DNA of 64,000 bases from Lamellibrachia columna (Eukaryota > Annelida > Polychaeta > Sabellida > Siboglinidae). This document shows positions 10,561 through 22,888 of this stretch, piece after piece. Below the pieces are notes generated by a model. That model worked only from the letters and a program-made list of their open reading frames with translations. It searched no databases and was not told the DNA's origin. A program made the translations under genes and the position numbers. The first letter of the stretch is position 1, and every line of letters starts with the position of its first letter. The DNA is taken from NCBI GenBank assembly GCA_963662155.1, contig OY759267.1, positions 38,940,439-39,004,438 of the forward strand, written 5' to 3'.

Positions 10561-12052
10561 ATTTTTATTGAAATAATCAATCAATAACGGGCGGTATTTA
10601 ATTTCGAAATCAAGAAGTCGTGGTTTTCAAAATAAAATCGCCCGGTTGCAGTAATCTATTTGGAAGAGCTAAACGTGTTTTGCAGTTACGGTCAATTGCC
10701 TACCTCTTTATATGCCGCTTAACTCACCAATTACTGGTCTTTTCAACACACAGTAACTGAATTACCGTCTTTATCAATGCTGTTGTCATTATACTCCATG
10801 CGAAGAGCGCGCGTACTGTCTTCGCAGGTGGTAGGCGTTTCAACATAATTTTAATACACACATCAAAGCAATCGTTGCCTGCCAGCCAGACTTCGACACG
10901 TATATCCCAACAACGTCAATAAGTAGCCCCTCTCCCCGCAAATGTTATGTTTGGCAACATAATACACTGCTGTAATTGACATGGCATTTTAGTAGACTGA
11001 TGCACAATTATGTGTGTGTTAAGTTATTCACATGCAAAACACAGTTTCCAGGCACCATAGTGGAAACGTTCTCATAAACTAGCTAATAGGAAACCCAGTG
11101 GTGTTTTTTCCCTCCGTAAATTTGTCACCTAAACGTCACGAATAAAGGATATTGTGGCACTGGGCCCTTTTTATTTATTTAAGTGAGGGTATTATTTAAA
11201 TCATAGTTGGAAGCACTTACAGCACTGAATATGAATTTTAAAGTAGGCAGTTTTAAATTGCACTATTTATCATAATTGACTCAACAATTAATTGTTTTTT
11301 AAAGAAAATGTGGAAGATATTGTTTTGTGTGTTTACACCAGTTTAAACTGGCACATTTAAACATTTAACTTATTTTATGTTGGCGATTGACATTGATTTA
11401 TACGTTGGATTCTGCCAGATCAGACGTCCTTCACCGTAATTGAAGTACCTAGTACTCAAATAGCCGCCCTCGCCGTACCTGTTTTATTCGACAACGTAAT
11501 GCACTGCTTTGATTGACTCGGCAGATTACTAGATCGTTGCACAATTACGTGTTTGTCATTCTCCAAAAAACAGTTTGCAGACACCGTAATAACAACTTTC
11601 TTATTATAAACTAGCTAATAGGAAACACAGTAGTGTGTTTCCCATAAATTTGTCACCGCAAAGTCACGAATAAAGGCTATTGTGGTATTGGGCACGCACG
11701 CGCGCACGCGCACGCGCACGCGCACCACTGCGACCTCGGGCCAATACACAATAAAAAGTTAGTAGAAAGCACGCACCCACGTATTGGCTCGAAGTCGCAG
11801 ACCGAGGGCCAATACACAATAAAAAAATATTCTACTATTCTACAACCAACACAAGGATCCATGGGTCTAAATTCACGCGACCTTCAACATTTTGAACATG
11901 CAACGAGTATTGCATAACGTGCGTGGCGCGGTTGTTTCTGGTAAAACGTTTGACGTTCCCTTAAACAATCTCGAGCGTATTGGTGGCATATTGGCGTAAG
12001 ACATTTGGTAAACATTGCTATCATGACTGTCACGTATGAACTACCAAGTTAT

Positions 12053-12069
12053 CCCGTCCTGGGGACGGG
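12053..12069 (+). other. Perfect 7-bp stem hairpin conserved in all four units
   Basis: CCCGTCC-TGG-GGACGGG gives a 7-bp GC-rich stem with a 3-base loop, followed by CATTTTT. It recurs unchanged at 14,261-14,277, 16,469-16,485 and 18,677-18,693. It could act as an RNA structure of the parent element. Confidence 0.8.
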
Positions 12070-12407
12070 CATTTTTGCTAGTGATGTACAAGTAACAACC
12101 CCAGATGAATAACAGACGAAAAGCGGCTACTTGCGCATTCCCCCTTTCGTGTCAATACCATGTGTTCTCAATTTCACATCTAATTTCTTTTCCAAAATGG
12201 TTGAAATCGTAAGTACCTTTTGGGACACAGGAAAATAAGCAATATTTATTAAACAGAAAATATGTTGTCTTTAATTAGACAAAGTAGAAATATCAGATCA
12301 CTAAATTACATTTGTTATTTTGTATCTGTCATGATGCGTTTGTGTAGACACATGCACTTTTAAAATGTCGTTGTCCGTTTTTAATGGCGCACAAGCTATA
12401 CTGAGTA

Positions 12408-12728
12408 ATGATTAAAAAGCAACACTTCAATGAAATAGAGAAACACAAACTGTCACTTTGTGGTCACATCATCAGGCATGAAGGAATTCAACGGGAAATA
12501 TTGGAGGGAATTGTTGACGTTAAAAGAGACAGAGGACGATCAAAATCCACACGGATACACAAGGAATGGTTGGGGAACATGAACTGTGAGCATCTGCTCA
12601 GAACGGCACAACGCAGACACTTAGCGCGGCCACGAACAAGACACTTAGAATTAGTACGCCCAAAAATAAGACACGTAGCGCGGCCACGAACATGTAGTCC
12701 AGTCAATCAAAACCAAAAAGTCGTGTAA
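12408..12728 (+). CDS. LINE reverse-transcriptase C-terminal fragment (unit 1)
   Basis: The 106-residue frame begins KKQHFNEIEKHKLSLCGHII, with the LCGHIIRHEG...ILEGIVDVKRDRGR pattern. This pattern is typical of the region after the polymerase domain in jockey/L2-type LINE proteins (GHVxR...LEGKVEGKRxRGR). No polymerase motifs, FADD or endonuclease are present, so it cannot be active. The last ~40 residues come from a 24-bp minisatellite (RHLARPRTRHL...), replacing the normal LINE tail. The frame is preserved in units 1-3 and broken in unit 4. Whether it is translated is unknown; the ATG is simply the first in frame. Confidence 0.6.
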   Translation: MIKKQHFNEIEKHKLSLCGHIIRHEGIQREILEGIVDVKRDRGRSKSTRIHKEWLGNMNCEHLLRTAQRRHLARPRTRHLELVRPKIRHVARPRTCSPVNQNQKVV

Positions 12729-14615
12729 TCTAGACACAATTGCAACAGAAACAGGTTTGCAGTAAACAAGCAAATGTAACAATGTAAATGATAACATATG
12801 GGGAAAAGTTATTTAATTTTTATGTTAATTGAAGTAAATGTAAATTATAAGAGCAATAATATAATTTTACCATCTGGCGGATTATTCATGAAACGGCATC
12901 TTCGGCAAAAGTTCCTTCTTGTCCGTTGAAGATTAAAGCCATTTAACATTATATTAAAACGGCTGGCGAACTTGAACATTGAGTCCCAGTTGTCACATAT
13001 TACTGTTCGTACAAACGTAATGTCTTCGCAGGTGGTAGGCGTCTCAACATAATTTTAATACACACATCAAAGCAATCGTTGCCCGCCAGCCAGACTTCGA
13101 CACGTATATCCCAACAACGTCAATAAGTAGCCCCCTCTCCCCGCAAATGTTATATTTGGCAACGTAATACACTGCTGTAATTGACACGGCATTTTAGTAG
13201 ACTGATGCACAATTATGTGTTTGTTAAGTTATTCACATGCAAAACAGTTTCCAGACACCACAGTGGAAACGTTCTCATAAACTAGCTAATAGGAAACCCA
13301 GTGGTGTTTTTTCCCTCCGTAAATTTGTCACCTAAACGTCACGAATAAAGGATATTGGACCCTTTTTATTTATTTAAGTGAGGGTATTATTCAAATCATA
13401 GTTGGACGCACTTACAGCACTGAATATGAATTTTAAAGTAGGCAGTTTTAAATTGCACTATTTATCATAATTGACTAAACAATTAATTGTTTTTTTAAAG
13501 AAAATGTGCAAGATATTGTTTTGTGTGTTTACACCAGTTTAAACTGGCACATTTAAACATTTAACTTATTTTATGTTGGCGATTGACATTGATTTATACG
13601 TTGGATTCTGCCAGATCAGACGTCCTTCACCGTAATTGAAGTACCTAGTACTCAAATAGCCGCCCTCGCCGTACCTGTTTTATTCGACAACGTAATGCAC
13701 TGATTTGATTGACTCGGCAGATTACTAGATCGTTGCACAATTACGTGTTTGTCATTCTTCAAAAAACAGTTTGCAGACACCGTAATAACAACTTTCTTAT
13801 TATAAACTAGCTAATAGGAAACACAGTAGTGTGTTTCCCATAAATTTGTCACCGCAAAGTCACGAATAAAGGCTATTGTGGTATTGGGCACGCACGCGCG
13901 CACGCGCACGCGCACACGCACGCGCACGCGCACCACTGCGACCTCGGGCCAATACAAAATAAAAAGTTAGTAGAAAGCACGCACCCACGTATTGGCTCGA
14001 AGTCGCAGACCGAGGGCCAACACACAATAAAAAGATATTCTACTATTCTACAACCAACACAAGGATCCATGGGTCTAAATTCACGCGACCTTCAACATTT
14101 TGAACATGCAACGAGTATTGCATAACGTGCGTGGCGCGGTTGTTTCTGGTAATACGTTTGACGTTCCCTTAAACAATCTCGAGCGTATTGGTGGCATATT
14201 GGCCTAAGACATTTGGTAAACATTGCTATCATGACTGTCACGTATGAACTACCAAGTTATCCCGTCCTGGGGACGGGCATTTTTGCTAGTGATGTACAAG
14301 TAACAACCCCAAATGAATAACAGACGAAAAGCGGCTACTTGCGCATTCCCCCTTTCGTGTCAATACCATGTGTTCTCAATTTCACATCTAATTTCTTTTC
14401 CAAAATGGTTGAAATCGTAAGTACCTTTTGGGACACAGGAAAATAAGCAATATTTATTAAACAGAAAATATGTTGTCTTTAATTAGACAAAGTAGAAATA
14501 TCAGATCACTAAATTACATTCGTTATTTTGTATCTGTCATGATGCGTTTGTGTAGACACATGCACTTTTAAAATGTCGTTGTCCGTTTTTAATGGCGCAC
14601 AAGCTATACTGAGTA

Positions 14616-14936
14616 ATGATTAAAAAGCAACACTTCAATGAAATAGAGAAACACAAACTGTCACTTTGTGGTCACATCATCAGACATGAAGGAATTCAAC
14701 GGGAAATATTGGAGGGAATTGTTGACGTTAAAAGAGACAGAGGACGATCAAAATCCACACGGATACACAAGGAATGGTTGGGGAACATGAACTGTGAGCA
14801 TCTGCTCAGAACGGCACAACGCAGACACTTAGCGCGGCCACGAACAAGACACTTAGAATTAGTACGCCCAAAAATAAGACACGTAGCGCGGCCACGAACA
14901 TGTAGTCCAGTCAATCAAAACCAAAAAGTCGTGTAA
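14616..14936 (+). CDS. LINE reverse-transcriptase C-terminal fragment (unit 2)
   Basis: Identical in protein sequence to the unit 1 copy and again open for 106 codons. At DNA level it is almost the same as unit 3, consistent with recent tandem duplication and not selection. The 24-bp-derived Arg-rich tail is retained. Confidence 0.6.
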   Translation: MIKKQHFNEIEKHKLSLCGHIIRHEGIQREILEGIVDVKRDRGRSKSTRIHKEWLGNMNCEHLLRTAQRRHLARPRTRHLELVRPKIRHVARPRTCSPVNQNQKVV

Positions 14937-16824
14937 TCTAGACACAATTGCAACAGAAACAGGTTTGCAGTAAACAAGCAAATGTAACAATGTAAATGAT
15001 AACATATGGGGAAAAGTTATTTAATTTTTATGTTAATTGAAGTAAATGTAAATTATAAGAGCAATAATATAATTTTACCATCTGGCGGATTATTCATGAA
15101 ACGGCATCTTCGGCAAAAGTTCCTTCTTGTCCGTTGAAGATTAAAGCCATTTAACATTATATTAAAACGGCTGGCGAACTTGAACATTGAGTCCCAGTTG
15201 TCACATATTACTGTTCGTACAAACGTAATGTCTTCGCAGGTGGTAGGCGTCTCAACATAATTTTAATACACACATCAAAGCAATCGTTGCCCGCCAGCCA
15301 GACTTCGACACGTATATCCCAACAACGTCAATAAGTAGCCCCCTCTCCCCGCAAATGTTATATTTGGCAACGTAATACACTGCTGTAATTGACACGGCAT
15401 TTTAGTAGACTGATGCACAATTATGTGTTTGTTAAGTTATTCACATGCAAAACAGTTTCCAGACACCACAGTGGAAACGTTCTCATAAACTAGCTAATAG
15501 GAAACCCAGTGGTGTTTTTTCCCTCCGTAAATTTGTCACCTAAACGTCACGAATAAAGGATATTGGACCCTTTTTATTTATTTAAGTGAGGGTATTATTC
15601 AAATCATAGTTGGACGCACTTACAGCACTGAATATGAATTTTAAAGTAGGCAGTTTTAAATTGCACTATTTATCATAATTGACTAAACAATTAATTGTTT
15701 TTTTAAAGAAAATGTGCAAGATATTGTTTTGTGTGTTTACACCAGTTTAAACTGGCACATTTAAACATTTAACTTATTTTATGTTGGCGATTGACATTGA
15801 TTTATACGTTGGATTCTGCCAGATCAGACGTCCTTCACCGTAATTGAAGTACCTAGTACTCAAATAGCCGCCCTCGCCGTACCTGTTTTATTCGACAACG
15901 TAATGCACTGCTTTGATTGACTCGGCAGATTACTAGATCGTTGCACAATTACGTGTTTGTCATTCTTCAAAAAACAGTTTGCAGACACCGTAATAACAAC
16001 TTTCTTATTATAAACTAGCTAATAGGAAACACAGTAGTGTGTTTCCCATAAATTTGTCACCGCAAAGTCACGAATAAAGGCTATTGTGGTATTGGGCACG
16101 CACGCGCGCACGCGCACGCGCACACGCACGCGCACGCGCACCACTGCGACCTCGGGCCAATACAAAATAAAAAGTTAGTAGAAAGCACGCACCCACGTAT
16201 TGGCTCGAAGTCGCAGACCGAGGGCCAATACACAATAAAAAGATATTCTACTATTCTACAACCAACACAAGGATCCATGGGTCTAAATTCACGCGACCTT
16301 CAACATTTTGAACATGCAACGAGTATTGCATAACGTGCGTGGCGCGGTTGTTTCTGGTAATACGTTTGACGTTCCCTTAAACAATCTCGAGCGTATTGGT
16401 GGCATATTGGCCTAAGACATTTGGTAAACATTGCTATCATGACTGTCACGTATGAACTACCAAGTTATCCCGTCCTGGGGACGGGCATTTTTGCTAGTGA
16501 TGTACAAGTAACAACCCCAAATGAATAACAGACGAAAAGCGGCTACTTGCGCATTCCCCCTTTCGTGTCAATACCATGTGTTCTCAATTTCACATCTAAT
16601 TTCTTTTCCAAAAACGGTTGAAATCGTAAGTACCTTTTGGGACACAGGAAAATAAGCAATATTTATTAAACAGAAAATATGTTGTCTTTAATTAGACAAA
16701 GTAGAAATATCAGATCACTAAATTACATTCGTTATTTTGTGTCTGTCATGATGCGTTTGTGTAGACACATGCACTTTTAAAATGTCGTTGTCCGTTTTTA
16801 ATGGCGCACAAGCTATACTGAGTA

Positions 16825-17145
16825 ATGATTAAAAAGCAACACTTCAATGAAATAGAGAAACACAAACTGTCACTTTGTGGTCACATCATCAGACATGAAG
16901 GAATTCAACGGGAAATATTGGAGGGAATTGTTGACGTTAAAAGAGACAGAGGACGATCAAAATCCACACGGATACACAAGGAATGGTTGGGGAACATGAA
17001 CTGTGAGCATCTGCTCAGAACGGCACAACGCAGACACTTAGCGCGGCCACGAACAAGACACTTAGAATTAGTACGCCCAAAAATAAGACACGTAGCGCGG
17101 CCACGAACATGTAGTCCAGTCAATCAAAACCAAAAAGTCGTGTAA
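16825..17145 (+). CDS. LINE reverse-transcriptase C-terminal fragment (unit 3)
   Basis: Identical in protein sequence to the unit 1 and 2 copies. It carries the same GHIIRHEG...VKRDRGR remnant and minisatellite-derived tail, with no catalytic motifs. Confidence 0.6.
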   Translation: MIKKQHFNEIEKHKLSLCGHIIRHEGIQREILEGIVDVKRDRGRSKSTRIHKEWLGNMNCEHLLRTAQRRHLARPRTRHLELVRPKIRHVARPRTCSPVNQNQKVV

Positions 17146-19025
17146 TCTAGACACAATTGCAACAGAAACAGGTTTGCAGTAAACAAGCAAATGTAACAAT
17201 GTAAATGATAACATATGGGGGAAAGTTATTTAATTTTTATGTTAATTGAAGTAAATGTAAATTATAAGAGCAATAATATAATTTTACCATCTGGCGGATT
17301 ATTCATGAAACGGCATCTTCGGCAAAAGTTCCTTCTTGTCCGTTGAAGATTAAAGCCATTTAACATTATATTAAAACGGCTGGCGAACTTGAACATTGAG
17401 TCCCAGTTGTCACATATTACTGTTCGTACAAACGTAATGTCTTCGCAGGTGGTAGGCGTCTCAACATAATTTTAATACACACATCAAAGCAATCGTTGCC
17501 CGCCAGCCAGACTTCGACACGTATATCCCAACAACGTCAATAAGTAGCCCCCTCTCCCCGCAAATGTTATATTTGGCAACGTAATACACTGCTGTAATTG
17601 ACACGGCATTTTAGTAGACTGATGCACAATTATGTGTTTGTTAAGTTATTCACATGCAAAACAGTTTCCAGACACCACAGTGGAAACGTTCTCATAAACT
17701 AGCTAATAGGAAACCCAGTGGTGTTTTTTCCCTCCGTAAATTTGTCACCTAAACGTCACGAATAAAGGATATTGGACCCTTTTTATTTATTTAAGTGAGG
17801 GTATTATTCAAATCATAGTTGGACGCACTTACAGCACTGCATGTGAATTTTAATGTAGGCAGTTTTAAATTGCACTATTTATCATAATTGACTAAACAAT
17901 TAATTGTTTTTTAAAGAAAATGTGGAAGATATTGTTTTGTGTGTTTACACCAGTTTAAACTGGCACATTTAAACATTTAACTTATTTTATGTTGGCGATT
18001 GACACTGATTTATACGTTGGATTCTGCCAGATCAGACGTCCTTCACCGTAATTGAAGTACCTAGTACTCAAATAGCCGCCCTCTCTGTACCTGTTTTATT
18101 CGACAACGTAATGCACTGCTTTGATTGACTCGGCAGATTACTAGATCGTTGCACAATTACGTGTTTGTCATTCTCCAAAAAACAGTTTGCAGACACCGTA
18201 ATAACAACTTTCTTATTATAAACTAGCTAATAGGAAACACAGTAGTGTGTTTCCCATAAATTTGTCACCGCAAAGTCACGAATAAAGGCTATTGTGGTAT
18301 TGGGCACGCACGCGCGCACGCGCACGCGCACACGCACGCGCACGCGCACCACTGCGACCTCGGGCCAATACACAATAAAAAGTTAGTAGAAAGCACGCAC
18401 CCACGTATTGGCTCGAAGTCGCAGACCGAGGGCCAATACACAATAAAAAGATATTCTACTATTCTACAACCAACACAAGGATCCATGGGTCTAAATTCAC
18501 GCGACCTTCAACATTTTGAACATGCAACGAGTATTGCATAACGTGCGTGGCGCGGTTGTTTCTGGTAATACGTTTGACGTTCCCTTAAACAATCTCGAGC
18601 GTATTGGTGGCATATTGGCCTAAGACATTTGGTAAACATTGCTATCATGACTGTCACCTATGAACTACCAAGTTATCCCGTCCTGGGGACGGGCATTTTT
18701 GCTAGTGATGTACAAGTAACAACCCCAAATGAATAACAGACGAAAAGCGGCTACTTGCGCATTCCCCCTTTCGTGTCAATACCATGTGTTCTCAATTTCA
18801 CATCTAATTTCTTTTCCAAAATGGTTGAAATCGTAAGTACCTTTTGGGACACAGGAAAATAAGCAATATTTATTAAACAGAAAATATGTTGTCTTTAATT
18901 AGACAAAGTAGAAATATCAGATCACTAAATTACATTCGTTATTTTGTGTCTGTCCTGATGCGTTTGTGTAGACACATGCACTTTGTCTTTGTCCGTTTTT
19001 AATGGCGCACAAGCTGTACTGAGTT

Positions 19026-19370
19026 ATGAATAAAAAGCAACACTTCAATGAAATAAAGAAACACAAACTGTCACTTTGTGGTCACATCATCAAACATGAA
19101 GGAATTCAACGGGAAATATTGGAGGGAATTGTCGACGTTAAAAGAGACAGAGGATGATCAAGAGCCATACGAATACACAAGGAATGGTTGGGGAACATGA
19201 ACTGTGAGCATCTGCTCAGAATGGCACAACGCAGACACTTAGCGCGGCCACGAACAAGATACTTAGTACGGCCACGAACAAGACACTTAGAATTAGTACG
19301 CCCACGAATAAGACACGTAGCGCGGCCACGAACATGTAGTCCAGTTAATCAAAACCAAAAAGTCGTGTAA
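19026..19370 (+). pseudogene. LINE reverse-transcriptase C-terminal fragment (unit 4, broken)
   Basis: This is the same remnant as in units 1-3, but a TGA at 19,155-19,157 interrupts it after KRDRG (CGA to TGA). The tail contains one extra 24-bp unit (RPRTRYLV), so the minisatellite length varies between units. Only the part after 19,188 remains as a longer open frame. Confidence 0.7.
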
Positions 19371-19660
19371 TCTAGACACAATTGCAACAGAAACAGGTTT
19401 GCAGTAAACAAGGAAATGTAACAATGTAAATGATAACATATGGGGGGAAAGTTATTTAATTTGTATGTTAATTGATGTAAATGTAAATTATAAGAGCAAT
19501 AATATAATTTTACCATCTGGCGGATTATTCATGAAACGGCATCTTCGGCAAAAGTTCCTTCTTGTCCGTTGAAGATTAAAGCTATTTAACATTATATTAA
19601 AACGGCTGGCGAACATGAACATTGAGTCCCAGTTGTCACATATTATTGTTCGTACAAACG

Positions 19661-20289
19661 ACTGTTAAAATACTCATACACTCAAATCGATCACATAATA
19701 AATGTTGAAAGTTCACGGCGCAACGGCAATCTGCATGTACTGGTCGGACGTGTTTCCGCTATACTTAATAATTTATAATATGCCGTTTTTACACAAATTA
19801 GAATAAATGTTTGCGCAACGGATTAATATTCTAAACCACTATCAGGTATTTCAACGATTGAGTGCAGACAAATTGTTATAAAAGTGGTTTTTAGTGAAAT
19901 ATTTACCGTTATTGCACGACGGAAACACATTTTGCAAAAAGACGCCAGTACATGAACTCGCATTTTTCTACTGCATTACAAATAACGGATGTCTGTATTA
20001 TTTGTAGGCAGTGGGCAGCATACTGCGATTCTTCGTCAAAAGGGGAGCAGTGATACCAGTGAACTGCATGGAGACACTGTCCGTATGTTTGTTGGACAAA
20101 TAGCTGGTTGGTTGTTGTGCGGGTTTCTTCTTGAGGTCACGACTGGTGACATTTTTGTTGCACGAACTGTCCAACAAACGTGTTGAAATACGTCAACAAA
20201 AATACGACCAGTCGTGACCTGAAGAAGAAACCCGAAGAGGAATCAACCAGGAGTCGCAACCTTCGTTCGCAAGAATCTAGTTTTCGATT
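19661..20289. other. Unique stretch with a strong inverted repeat
   Basis: No gene is recognised. Positions 20,121-20,162 and 20,191-20,233 are reverse complements. The outer 27 bp match at 26 positions (GGGTTTCTTCTT[G/C]AGGTCACG...) and the inner part continues as TTTTTGTTG/CAACAAAAA. The loop is ~30 bases. A second pair, TGTTTGTTGGACA (about 20,088) and TGTCCAACAAACG (about 20,168), crosses the first. Confidence 0.75.
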
Positions 20290-21650
20290 TAGACTGTTTA
20301 TTTTGCAGTCAGTCTGTCATGTGTTCTGACAAAAAGAGGGGTAGTGGGGTTTTTCCAGCCAGACCGGCAGATATCCAGGCAACAGTTCAGTATGCTGGCA
20401 TAAAGCAAGACAGTAACTGTTCGGCGCAGAAGATTCGCAGCAGGATTGAGTTCTCTGAGGATCTACACGCAGTCTGCAGTATCAATTTCCGAAAAGGAAA
20501 CAACCACCAGTAACCTACCAGTAACCTACCAGTAACCTACCAGTAACCTACCAGCCCACTTACCAAAGTAAGAAACAATGCCTGGGTAGTCCTATCTACA
20601 CTTTAAAGTAAGACGCTTTTTCTAGAGGTGGCTAAATATTTAAAAGAAAACGAAGATAAACATAAAACCTTCTGTGATCTTGTGCAGAAAATGGGAGACT
20701 TCTGCGAAAAAGGCACCGATATATACGGTGCTAGACATATGACAATAAAGCTTACAGAGCACTTTACCGACAGTATCGTTACTGCCACCATCAACAGAAA
20801 GGCCGATTGGGCGACATTCATGAGCACAGCTTCGAATATTCTGAACTGTTTTTAAGAAGCTCCTTAACTAACAGTTAATGAAGCATGACACCAAATGTAA
20901 ACAGACGTCTCAATATACCCATATTCCACCCCTGATGATATAGCTTCTTTGGAAAAGCACAGCACATTTGTACTAGTGACGCGCGCCTACTTCTAAGGAC
21001 AATATTCAGTGAGAAAAAGCAGAACTGAAGATTGCATCAGTAAGCCATACCATTGTTTAAGCTGCCCGCACCAGAGTCATGATGGTGCCATTCTTGATTG
21101 GTCTAGCCATTGAAATGCATCGTCGCTTTGGGTTGAAGTTCCTCATTGACTCTAAACTGCCTTGGTTTTTGCTCTTCTTTGCTGAAGAGATTTGAAATGT
21201 CAGCAGCAAGATCTCAAATTACTGACGTCCCTGGAACCAAACTACAGATGCCTGTGCCACTTCTACATGAAACTCCAGAACCATCGATAAAATCCGTTCG
21301 CCCAGGCCTGGGTGGTCGTGAATGATGTAGGCTGTCAATCAAGGTACTCACCCATAGAAATCTACAGTCAAATTTTACCAATGATAGACATGAATTCGAG
21401 TGACATGAGCTGTGTCTATTCAACAGTATGTTACCAGCCTTATGGTGGAAGGCCCAGTTAATCATTGCCAACGCACCTAGTGGCAGCGACTTGTGCTCCG
21501 CTGTCGTGTGTCTGCAGATTCCACACAGAGATGAGTTTTCTTGGTTACATATACGCAATGTGACGCCAGTATCAGGTTTACAGGACGTGCTTGATGCTGT
21601 TCTTGCTCTTCTCTTTATCCCTGAAGTCCGGGGTGAGGCTGGCACCAATA
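20290..21650 (+). pseudogene. Decayed copy of the repeat-borne CXC/GCD gene family (5' part)
   Basis: Three pieces align, from memory of the family, with a repeat-borne gene common in marine invertebrates and seen again at 42.1-48.8 kb. Piece 1 is about 20,318-20,510 (EFSEDLHAVCSINFRKGNN, after a TTATTTTGCAG acceptor). Piece 2 is about 20,627-20,855 (VAKYLKENEDKHKTFCDLVQ...KLTEHF, after TTTTTCTAG). Piece 3 is about 21,391-21,600 (DMSCVYSTVCYQP...LWWKAQLIIANAP...FHTEMSFLGYI). They sit in different frames with stops between, and the 3' half is missing where the LINE remnant begins. An (AGTAACCTACC)4 repeat occupies about 20,511-20,555. It is not functional. Confidence 0.6.
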
Positions 21651-21673
21651 CCGGTCGTCGATTTTTGTTTACC

Positions 21674-21721
21674 CTTCATCTTCGTCTCTGATCCCGTTTC
21701 ACTGCCATCTCCACCAACCGC
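21674..21721 (-). pseudogene. C-terminal end of a LINE split by the 15-kb palindrome (distal half)
   Basis: On the minus strand this short piece reads RLVEMAVKRDQRRR then stop. This is the typical end of the LINE protein whose preceding part (RWEDCVKRYLAG...) lies at 37,019-37,470. The two join across the AACCGC duplication with one base missing from the frame, which shows the 15-kb element was inserted here. Confidence 0.75.
21716..21721. repeat. Left 6-bp target-site duplication AACCGC
   Basis: AACCGC directly precedes the terminal AGTAGTACC. It is repeated exactly at 37,019-37,024 after the terminal GGTACTACT. Confidence 0.9.
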
Positions 21722-22839
21722 AGTAGTACCTTATAGCTTTTCAATCCTCACTTATTTGCACCCATGGTTTACTTCTGCATCCGGTTGCGCGCGCAGCCTT
21801 ACACGAGCGCACATCCAAGAGCGCAGTGCCTTCTGGGTAACCTAAGCGCCCCCTAGCGACTGGAGCTAACCCTAACAGTCTAGAGCGCCCCCTGGCGACT
21901 GAATTAAATGTTAATTTTTTTTTTAATATATATATTTTTATTATTATTATTTTTTTTATTTTTTTTTTTTATTTTTTTTATTATTATTATTATTTTTTTA
22001 TTTTAACTGTGCGCGCAGCCTCACAACCTTCTGGGTAGCCCGAGCGCCCCCTGGTCCGTAACCCTATCCATAACCCTAGAGCGTCCCCATTGGCAAGCCG
22101 TTACAACGAAGCAATAGAAAAGCTACGCAATATTGTCCACAAACGTTAGACAGAGGACTCTGAAGTCTCTTGATATTACCATTAACAGGGTCATTAATAA
22201 CTGAGATCAAAGGACCTAACGAGGAGACGAGAAACTAACAAAACACGACATCGTACTATATTTTCTTTATATGTAAATATTAAAAAATAATGCGCTCTTA
22301 CACTTTATCCATAACTCCTACAGTTTACCCAAAATTCCTTTTTTTTTGTTGTTGTTGAAAATAATGACACAATATCGTCCACAAACGTTAGACAGAGGAC
22401 TCTAAAGTCTCTTGCCATACGCATATTTTCGTTATATGTCAATATTGTTAAATAGTGCGCTCTTACACTTTACCCATACCTCCTACAGTTTACCCATAAT
22501 TCCTACAATTTACCTATAATTCTCCTATTGAATAAGAGTACAAGGACATTTTATTAAATATTTGAAAATAATGACACAATATCGTCCACAAACGTTAGAC
22601 AGAGGACTCTAAAGTCTCTTGCCATACGCATATTTTCGTTATATGTCAATATTGTTAAATAGTGCGCTCTTACACTTTACCCATAACTCCTACAGTTTAC
22701 CCATAATTCCTACAATTTACCCATAATTCCTACAATTTACCCATAATTCCTACAATTTACCCAGCACACATATGTAGTGAAGTGTGTTTGTTCGTTCACC
22801 TAGCTATAAAAAGAACGGGACTTTAGTTTCATACAACTA

Positions 22840-22841
<2 letters not shown>
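21722..22841 (+). repeat. Left terminal inverted repeat of element A
   Basis: It starts AGTAGTACC and contains two GCGCGCAGCCT stretches, GCGCCCCCTRGCGACT motifs with CTAACCCTAAC, and a poly-T/TTATT tract. It ends with ~200-bp tandem units (CGTCCACAAACGTTAGACAG...) and ATTCCTACAATTTACCC minirepeats. It is mirrored at 35,884-37,018. Confidence 0.92.

Positions 22842-22884
<43 letters not shown>
22842..22884. repeat. (TA)n at the inner edge of the left inverted end
   Basis: About 43 bases of AT dinucleotide separate the unique inverted end from the minisatellite. The mirrored tract at 35,824-35,883 is slightly longer. Confidence 0.95.

Positions 22885-22888
<4 letters not shown>

Larger units (their letters stand above)
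10821..19660 (+). repeat. Four head-to-tail 2.2-kb repeat units
   Basis: The anchor TTCGCAGGTGGTAGGCG occurs at 10,821, 13,025, 15,233 and 17,442, giving periods of 2204, 2208 and 2209 bp. A fourth unit ends near 19,660. Each unit holds, in order: two diverged copies of a ~280-bp dispersed repeat (both ending ...GTCACGAATAAAGG), a CGCG/CACG tract, a duplicated GGGCCAATACACAATAAAAA, a perfect hairpin, and a LINE reverse-transcriptase tail fragment. Units 2 and 3 are almost identical and unit 4 is the most diverged. This looks like recent tandem amplification; an assembly artefact should be excluded. Confidence 0.95.

Noticed and set aside
11677..11862. Minus-strand 61-65 codon frames repeated in each 2.2-kb unit (MDPCVGCR...)
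   Set aside because: They run through the CGCACG tract and a duplicated non-coding phrase, have no domain, and recur only because the unit is duplicated.
21214..21648. Minus-strand 144-codon frame beside element A
   Set aside because: The family-like protein text lies on the plus strand here (DMSCVYSTVC, LWWKAQLII); the minus frame is a shadow.
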